Part shown: piece after piece, positions 16,684-20,825 of the stretch | How positions within the stretch are numbered: the stretch's first letter is position 1 | Layout: each line of letters starts with the position of its first letter | NCBI GenBank assembly: GCA_002701555.1 | Contig: NZVS01000061.1 | Span: 1-20,825 of the forward strand | Length of the DNA stretch: 20,825 nt | Source of the DNA: Alphaproteobacteria bacterium | GTDB lineage: Bacteria; Pseudomonadota; Alphaproteobacteria; Micavibrionales; Micavibrionaceae | Direction: 5' to 3' | Notes under the pieces: model-generated | Told to the model about the DNA's origin: nothing | The model's input: the letters and a program-made list of their open reading frames with translations, nothing else | The model's database searches: none | Position numbers and translations under genes: made by a program

Positions 16684-16712
16684 TTGACATAGGTTTCCAA
16701 ATTAAGTATACT
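16684..16712 (+). promoter_or_regulatory. Sigma-70-like promoter for the FlaG-like gene
   Basis: TTGACA at 16684-16689 and TATACT at 16707-16712 are separated by 17 bp, a nearly perfect housekeeping promoter. Transcription would start near 16719, giving a 5' leader of about 54 nt. The leader contains the small hairpin TGCTTA/TAAGCA (16733-16747) ahead of a weak ribosome site (GTGGG, 16757-16761). Confidence 0.7.
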
Positions 16713-16772
16713 AAAGATAGGGAATAATAATGTGCTTAGTATAAGCATTACAAAAAGTGGGTCAGAACAACC

Positions 16773-17201
16773 ATGTTAGAAGCTGTAAATTCATCTTTAT
16801 TAAACTCAGGTAATTTGAAAGTTGCCTCTCCAAAGGCAGCACAGCAAAAAGTAGAAGTGCCCGAGGCCGATTTTTCGTCAATAAAAATAGATCCTTATTT
16901 GAGTCGTAATGTTGAATTTCAAAACGATTTAAGCCGTGCAATTGTTCAAATAAGAGACACCTCCACTGGAAATACAGTTAAACAGTTTCCTACAGAAAGT
17001 CAGATACAAGCCTACAAACAAATTTCTTCTCCCCCTAAGGAAACCCCAAGCGTTGATTTTAAAGACGTAGAGGCAAAAGTTGAAGTTAGGGCGGAACCTC
17101 AGAAATTATCGCCAACACCATCAGACAGCTCACTTGACGTCGCGGTAGTAAACGGAGCACAAGGTTCAGACTCTAACGCGTCTGTTAATATAAACGCTTA
17201 A
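16773..17201 (+). CDS. flaG: FlaG-like flagellar protein
   Basis: The protein is 142 aa. Residues about 45-85 carry the FlaG-family pattern: FQNDLSRAIVQIRDTSTGNTVKQFPTESQIQAYKQ, split here as a beta-hairpin with RDTSTGNTVKQFP equivalent to the usual V-D-x-x-T-G-E-V-I-R-Q-I-P. The N-terminal ~35 residues and the C-terminal ~55 residues (S/P/V-rich) are low in complexity and probably disordered. FlaG proteins are linked to filament length or assembly, and their mechanism is poorly known. The gene has its own strong promoter and is the only flagellar gene here on the + strand. Its stop codon shares the tetramer TTAA (17198-17201) with the stop of the convergent flaF gene. The assignment rests on one short motif plus context. 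Confidence 0.75.
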   Translation: MLEAVNSSLLNSGNLKVASPKAAQQKVEVPEADFSSIKIDPYLSRNVEFQNDLSRAIVQIRDTSTGNTVKQFPTESQIQAYKQISSPPKETPSVDFKDVEAKVEVRAEPQKLSPTPSDSSLDVAVVNGAQGSDSNASVNINA

Positions 17202-17614
17202 TTTTTCATACCTTCGGCAATTTCACGATTTAATCGTGCCAAAATGGGTGCCTGATTATAGTCCTTTCCATCAAGAATAACCGCTGTTTTCTTAAAGACA
17301 AAATTTGCCAGTTTTATAATATTTTCATTCAACTTGTATTCTTGGAACTCCATGCTTTTGCTGGTTGACCTATCCGTCATCGCCTTATCATAAAATAGTC
17401 CCCATAACCTTGAATTTGAACGCAAAGCATCTTCAAACGAAACGTCTTTTGCCCCGCTTTCAATTCTGTCAGCTAAAGAAATCAAAGCCCTAACCTCCAC
17501 TTGCCGCTGAACATGAATATCATTTTCCTGCGCAGGAACCGGAAGCTCTTGACCAATATTACGAATTGCTGAATCGGAATGATTATCTTTTGTTTTTAAT
17601 GATATACTACCCAT
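17198..17614 (-). CDS. flaF: FlaF, flagellar biosynthesis regulator
   Basis: I chose ATG 17614 (MGSISLKTKDN, 138 aa). It has GAGG just upstream, although only ~3 nt away. A TTG at 17623 would add three residues and overlap the flbT stop but has no ribosome site. The family pattern is visible: RALISLADRIESG, then FEDALRSNSRLWGLFYD near 60-77, LNENIIKLANFVFKKTAVIL and LARLNREIAEGM at the end. FlaF is an alphaproteobacterial protein that works opposite FlbT and is needed for flagellin production or secretion, and it binds flagellin in Caulobacter. The gene lies immediately after flbT (5-bp gap) and is convergent with flaG. The N-terminal ~35 residues are longer and more polar than usual. Confidence 0.88.
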   Translation of the reverse strand: MGSISLKTKDNHSDSAIRNIGQELPVPAQENDIHVQRQVEVRALISLADRIESGAKDVSFEDALRSNSRLWGLFYDKAMTDRSTSKSMEFQEYKLNENIIKLANFVFKKTAVILDGKDYNQAPILARLNREIAEGMKN

Positions 17615-17619
17615 TATCC

Positions 17620-18003
17620 TCAAGAATTTTTAAGCAAATTATCTTCAAATTCGATCAGTGACTGACCTTCCTTCAAGGCTTTATAATAATGCCCCTTAAT
17701 AATTTGCTCGTTAATCTTGACGAAAATGGGCGAAGTTGATGGCGCGGCCTGCAAAATATCTTTCACTATGGCAAAATATTTGGCGTGATATTCTCTTGGA
17801 TTACGCGCCAGATACATGCACTGGATTAAAAAATATATTTTCTTACAGGGTGTATCGGCTTCTTCTTCTTGCAAGACGTCCTTTTCCCTCAAAATAGGGG
17901 CTTCTCCGGCAATATGGATGCGTGTACGCTGTTTATCGTTGGTGATTACGGCAGTGCCTATAAGAATTTTTTCACCGGGCTTAAGATCGATTACAAGAGC
18001 CAT
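17620..18003 (-). CDS. flbT: FlbT, post-transcriptional regulator of flagellin
   Basis: The protein is 127 aa, the usual FlbT length. The diagnostic N-terminal half is clear: IDLKPGEKILIGTAVITND, then APILREKDVLQEEEADTPCKKIYF, and MYLARNPREYHAKYFAIVKDIL; Caulobacter FlbT has the equivalent LKPGEK...LREKD...TPAKRIYF. FlbT binds the 5' leader of flagellin mRNA and promotes its decay until the hook is complete. The ATG at 18003 is preceded by GAGG at 7 nt. The gene follows the flagellin-like gene after 85 bp and precedes flaF, and the three are probably co-transcribed. Confidence 0.95.
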   Translation of the reverse strand: MALVIDLKPGEKILIGTAVITNDKQRTRIHIAGEAPILREKDVLQEEEADTPCKKIYFLIQCMYLARNPREYHAKYFAIVKDILQAAPSTSPIFVKINEQIIKGHYYKALKEGQSLIEFEDNLLKNS

Positions 18004-18088
18004 TCATACCTCATTGTCGAAGATTCAGTTAGAGGGGAAAGAAATTCCCAGAGACTCTTATGATAAAGATGTTCTACGGATGTTCAAG

Positions 18089-18913
18089 TCAGAATTGTTC
18101 GAGAAGGGATTTTTGGCCTTCCCCGGCAAGGCTTGCTTCACTGGTTTGTAGCATTTGCCTGGTTTGCAAAGCTAATAGAGCAGCACCTTCATCACTAACA
18201 GGCGCTTGTTCTACAGGGTTTTGAATAGAAGATATTAAAACCTCGATTGTAGATTCCGAGAAAGCTTTACGTGTATTCATTTCATTTACATCTCCTACGA
18301 GTTGCGCGCGAAATGCCCGCACTTCGTCGACAGCTTGTGTTACAGATGCATAAGCTGAATCAGCAATATTTGCTGATGAAAACTGTTCAGGACGTAAATT
18401 TAAAGCATCAGAGGAAAGTTTAAAACCTTCGACTACATATTTTGATCCGGCGCCGCTACCAACCTCAAAAACGAAGTTATCACCATTCAAAAGGTTTTCA
18501 CCGGAAAAACCCGTATTCTGGGCGAGATTATCAATATCATTAAGAAGAGACGCGAAACGATCTTCAAGTGCTGCGACATTATCCCGCTGCACATCTCCCG
18601 AAAAAGCTTTTCTGATTTGAACCGCAGTACCGCCTGCTTCCTCAAGCTTGCTAAGAATAGCATCGACGCCCTCTATAGACATATTCAACGAACGTGAAAT
18701 ATTTTCTACATTCTCTAAGAGGCTTTGAATGCCGGAAACTTTTTCAAGTATATTTGTAGAGGAAAGAGTGACTTCGTCTTTAATAGCACGGCTTTGCGAG
18801 GTTTGGTCAACGCCTTTTGCATCTTCGCTTTTGCGTGCATTAACTGTTTCCGAGGCCGGTTTGGCAACCTGCGGCTTGTTAAGCATTGACGATGTAAGCG
18901 TTAATTTATCCAA
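18089..18913 (-). CDS. Flagellin-like protein lacking the N-terminal D0 helix
   Basis: The protein is 274 aa. The C-terminal ~35 residues (EGAALLALQTRQMLQ..., ending EQF) are a clear flagellin C-terminal D0 signature (LQ.RQ.L...A...A.....LL..F). Residues about 55-145 resemble the D1 part of flagellin N-domains (ENVENISRSLNMS, LLNDIDNLAQNTGFSGENLLNG). The first ~50 residues are polar and do not resemble the canonical flagellin N-terminus (no NTN...SSGLRIN.A.DDAAG block). The start is a TTG at 18913 with AAGG a few bases upstream. No in-frame ATG precedes it (a stop lies ~20 codons upstream), and the next ATG is residue 10. It could be a minor flagellin, a FlgL-like junction protein, or a decoy or regulator. 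The flbT-flaF pair directly downstream supports a flagellin link. Confidence 0.8.
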   Translation of the reverse strand: MDKLTLTSSMLNKPQVAKPASETVNARKSEDAKGVDQTSQSRAIKDEVTLSSTNILEKVSGIQSLLENVENISRSLNMSIEGVDAILSKLEEAGGTAVQIRKAFSGDVQRDNVAALEDRFASLLNDIDNLAQNTGFSGENLLNGDNFVFEVGSGAGSKYVVEGFKLSSDALNLRPEQFSSANIADSAYASVTQAVDEVRAFRAQLVGDVNEMNTRKAFSESTIEVLISSIQNPVEQAPVSDEGAALLALQTRQMLQTSEASLAGEGQKSLLEQF

Positions 18914-19039
18914 AGCCTTACCTTTCCTAGGTTGGCAGATAGTATTTGTCCTTGATGCGTTTTATCCTAACGCACATACATACATTTAATATATATCATC
19001 AATAGTAAAGGAAAGGTTAAGGGGAGGTCAAGAAATCAA
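18914..19039 (-). promoter_or_regulatory. Upstream region and possible leader hairpin of the flagellin-like gene
   Basis: This 126-bp AT-rich gap contains a 6-bp inverted repeat TGCGTT (18956-18961) / AACGCA (18969-18974) with a 7-nt loop, about 45-60 nt before the TTG start, and a possible weak promoter (TTGACC near 19030-19025 on the - strand with a TACTAT-like -10 18 bp away). No sigma-54 -24/-12 element was found. The hairpin could be a leader structure for FlbT to act on, but this is inference. Confidence 0.3.
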
Positions 19040-20824
19040 TCAAGCCAAAGCGTTATATCGTAAACGACCGGTTGAGGGATCAGAATACAACCCAGGTGCA
19101 TTCATGCTCGCATGCTCTGTTTCACCATGAGATTCACCGTTATTTCCATTTGATGTACCCCTTCCGTTATTGTGTCCCCGATCACCATCGTTTCCTTGCC
19201 CGTTCCCTTGCTGTTGCAAGGCCTGATCAAAGTTAAAACTTCCATCATCAAGAGCAAATTGTAAATCTCCTTTATTTATATCGATACCGGCTTTTTGAAG
19301 GGTTTGTTCCAACGAGCCCATATCCCTTTGAAACATATGCAGTGCGGATTCTTTTTCAACAGCCACTGTCACCTTCATCTTTTTCTTTGCGTCCATTTCA
19401 ATATCGACAACTACACGTCCCAATTCTGAAGGGTTCAAGGAAATAGCCAGTCTTTGTACGCCGTCCTTTGCTGCCCCTCTTTGTAATGCTGCTGCCAAAA
19501 CCTGGGAAGGTTGCGACATCTGTGCGGAAGCAGTGGCTTGTCCTACGCCTGTAATCACCGAATGCGTATTCATCGGTGTTGATGACACGCTGACAAGCTC
19601 TATATCTCCGCCTAATTCGTTACCGTCAAAGCTTTGTAAAGAGAATGTCTGCCCATCTTCACCTGCAAAAACCGAAAAACCTTGCGCGTTTAACATTGCG
19701 TTGTTATTGGCACCCGGTCCTCCTGACATTTGAGGCTGTTGCGATGATTGATTATAAGACATGGACATATTGGCTTCATTACCGCCATTTTGTGTCTTGA
19801 TAATGTTGGAAAGGTCGCCTGTTGTAAATTCAGATGCGCCCTCACCGGATGAAAAACCAAAACTTCCATTTGCCATTGCGTTTTCGAACCATTTAACCGG
19901 CATGGCAGATGCGGCTGCCTGTTGTTGTGGAACTACCATTGCAGGTGCTTTTGAATGCGCCTGCGTCTGCACCGCCCCATCTGGAGAGGCACCTTGTACA
20001 CTACGTCTTTTCAGAGCTTCAATATCGAAGCTCATGTCTGTATCACCGGCCCCCACATCCATTGCATTCAAAGCTGTGGCAATATCCTGATTTACATTCG
20101 TCAACTTCTCGCTCGCATTAATCAAGGCCGCCATATGGGACGACACAGCGCTCTGTCCCAAAGGAGGAGTCACATTCTTTACCGCACTAGTATTAGCGCC
20201 CTGTTGGTTTGGAGGTGTTTGCTCCGTCATAAAAGGGTTTTGAAGATTAGTAGCAAAAGATTTTTCAGAGGCTATAGCTTCAGAGAATGCAATTGCATTT
20301 TCTGAGTTACCTTTTCCATCAACAGGTACAAAGATGAATTGCCCTAAACCGTTTGACTTTGATCCTGAGTTTTCAAATTGTCCATTTTGTTCGTTCACCC
20401 CTCCTTGCAAGATATTTTGAAACGAAGGAACCGCATTCTGGTCACCATTGAAACCTACTGGAACGCGAAGAGGAAAATCTGAGTAACCTAGTGAGTTGAC
20501 CGCAGCAATAAAATCTTCGTCGCTAACGCTTTTCAGCTGAGAAAATAACGGTTGATCTGCTTTGGGGTTAAGAACAGAAAACTGCTCTCCGTTTGGTTTT
20601 TGAGAAAAGAAAGCAGTGTCTTCACTGCCACGTTCCTGCCCTGGAACAGTCTGGTCAACTGAGACTTGTTGATTGAGTGCCGCAAACAAGGCTTCAAAAG
20701 GCGAAGATTGTTCCGGTGAAATTCCTGTACCAGCGCCTGCATTTATTTTTCCCTGAGCCATAGTTTGGTTTGAGCCAAAAACGCCTGAGTGAACTGCTGC
20801 CATGAAAATCGCCGGTGAAACCAT
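19040..20824 (-). CDS. fliK: FliK-type hook-length control protein (start near or beyond the window edge)
   Basis: At least 594 aa are visible. The first ATG in view (20824) sits on the window edge, with the frame open to it. ATG 20803 (MAAVHSGVFG) is another candidate, so the start is uncertain. Residues 1 to ~430 are low-complexity, rich in Q, N, S and G, typical of the secreted ruler region. The Flg_hook C-terminal domain is at about 440-525: LAAALQRGAAKDGVQRLAISLNPSELGRVVVDIEM (split by eye; NPSELG is the core), then VAVEKESALHMFQRDMGSLEQ and LQKAGIDINKGD. A G/N-rich tail (about 535-575) follows. FliK measures hook length and switches the export apparatus to late substrates through FlhB. 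The gene lies 126 bp upstream of the flagellin-like gene on the same strand. Confidence 0.85.
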   Translation of the reverse strand: MVSPAIFMAAVHSGVFGSNQTMAQGKINAGAGTGISPEQSSPFEALFAALNQQVSVDQTVPGQERGSEDTAFFSQKPNGEQFSVLNPKADQPLFSQLKSVSDEDFIAAVNSLGYSDFPLRVPVGFNGDQNAVPSFQNILQGGVNEQNGQFENSGSKSNGLGQFIFVPVDGKGNSENAIAFSEAIASEKSFATNLQNPFMTEQTPPNQQGANTSAVKNVTPPLGQSAVSSHMAALINASEKLTNVNQDIATALNAMDVGAGDTDMSFDIEALKRRSVQGASPDGAVQTQAHSKAPAMVVPQQQAAASAMPVKWFENAMANGSFGFSSGEGASEFTTGDLSNIIKTQNGGNEANMSMSYNQSSQQPQMSGGPGANNNAMLNAQGFSVFAGEDGQTFSLQSFDGNELGGDIELVSVSSTPMNTHSVITGVGQATASAQMSQPSQVLAAALQRGAAKDGVQRLAISLNPSELGRVVVDIEMDAKKKMKVTVAVEKESALHMFQRDMGSLEQTLQKAGIDINKGDLQFALDDGSFNFDQALQQQGNGQGNDGDRGHNNGRGTSNGNNGESHGETEHASMNAPGLYSDPSTGRLRYNALA

Positions 20825-20825
20825 A

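Larger units (their letters stand above)
16455..16772. promoter_or_regulatory. Divergent fliF / flaG control region
   Basis: This 318-bp AT-rich stretch separates fliF (-) from the FlaG-like gene (+) and contains no credible gene. It holds the phased TTAA array (16623-16659), a sigma-70-like promoter facing flaG (16684-16712), and several perfect dyads: TTATACT/AGTATAA at 16509-16527, the 12-bp palindrome ATTCTTAAGAAT at 16563-16574, AGGTA/TACCT at 16586-16600, AATGGTT/AACCATT at 16618-16635 and TGCTTA/TAAGCA at 16733-16747. A run of nine Ts occupies 16531-16539. Confidence 0.75.

Noticed and set aside
18035..18049. GGGAA-N5-TTCCC hairpin between the flagellin-like gene and flbT, considered as a terminator
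   Set aside because: The stem is only 5 bp and there is no T-run after it on the - strand.
17816..18151. 111-codon + strand frame opposite flbT and the following gap
   Set aside because: It mostly overlaps the conserved flbT gene in antisense and lacks a family signature.
18914..19039. Search for a sigma-54 promoter ahead of the flagellin-like gene
   Set aside because: No TGGCAC-N5-TTGC-like element at correct spacing was found on the - strand.

Overview
The window looks like a piece of an alphaproteobacterial chromosome of fairly low GC (roughly 40-45% by eye). The strongest taxonomic evidence is the flagellar gene set. FlbD, FlbT and FlaF are hallmarks of alphaproteobacteria, the order fliF-fliG-fliH-fliN-...-flbD-flhA matches the Caulobacter class II operon, and the DNA upstream of fliF carries four TTAA tetramers phased every 11 bp, the spacing of CtrA boxes. 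The order or genus cannot be fixed from the sequence alone.

Left third (1-7697, + strand): a tight three-gene run. It holds an unrecognised protein whose 5' end is cut off by the window edge, a 1028-aa protein with a complete RNase J-like metallo-beta-lactamase/beta-CASP core behind an unrecognised N-terminal region of about 350 aa, and a 1123-aa protein whose first ~620 residues resemble exonuclease I (SbcB), with all DEDDh residues, followed by ~500 unrecognised residues. The two nuclease genes overlap by 4 bp (ATGA), so they are probably translationally coupled. This is the least explained part of the window. A 58-aa membrane peptide of the PLDc_N type (7785-7961) follows and converges on the flagellar operon.

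Middle (8119-16454, - strand): the flagellar basal-body operon, transcribed right to left as fliF (MS ring), fliG and fliN (C ring/switch), fliH (export ATPase regulator), a MotA-type stator gene with no motB beside it, flbD (sigma-54 activator of late flagellar genes) and flhA (export gate). Gaps are short (3-24 bp) except for 100 bp before flhA.

Right part (16455-20825): a 318-bp divergent regulatory region with the phased TTAA array and a near-consensus sigma-70 promoter for a rightward FlaG-like gene. flaG then meets flaF tail to tail, the two stop codons sharing one TTAA. On the - strand a flagellin-like gene without the usual N-terminal D0 helix is followed by flbT and flaF, the usual post-transcriptional regulators/chaperones of flagellin. 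A FliK-type hook-length protein reaches the right edge.

No rRNA, tRNA, insertion sequence, CRISPR array or convincing strong intrinsic terminator was seen.
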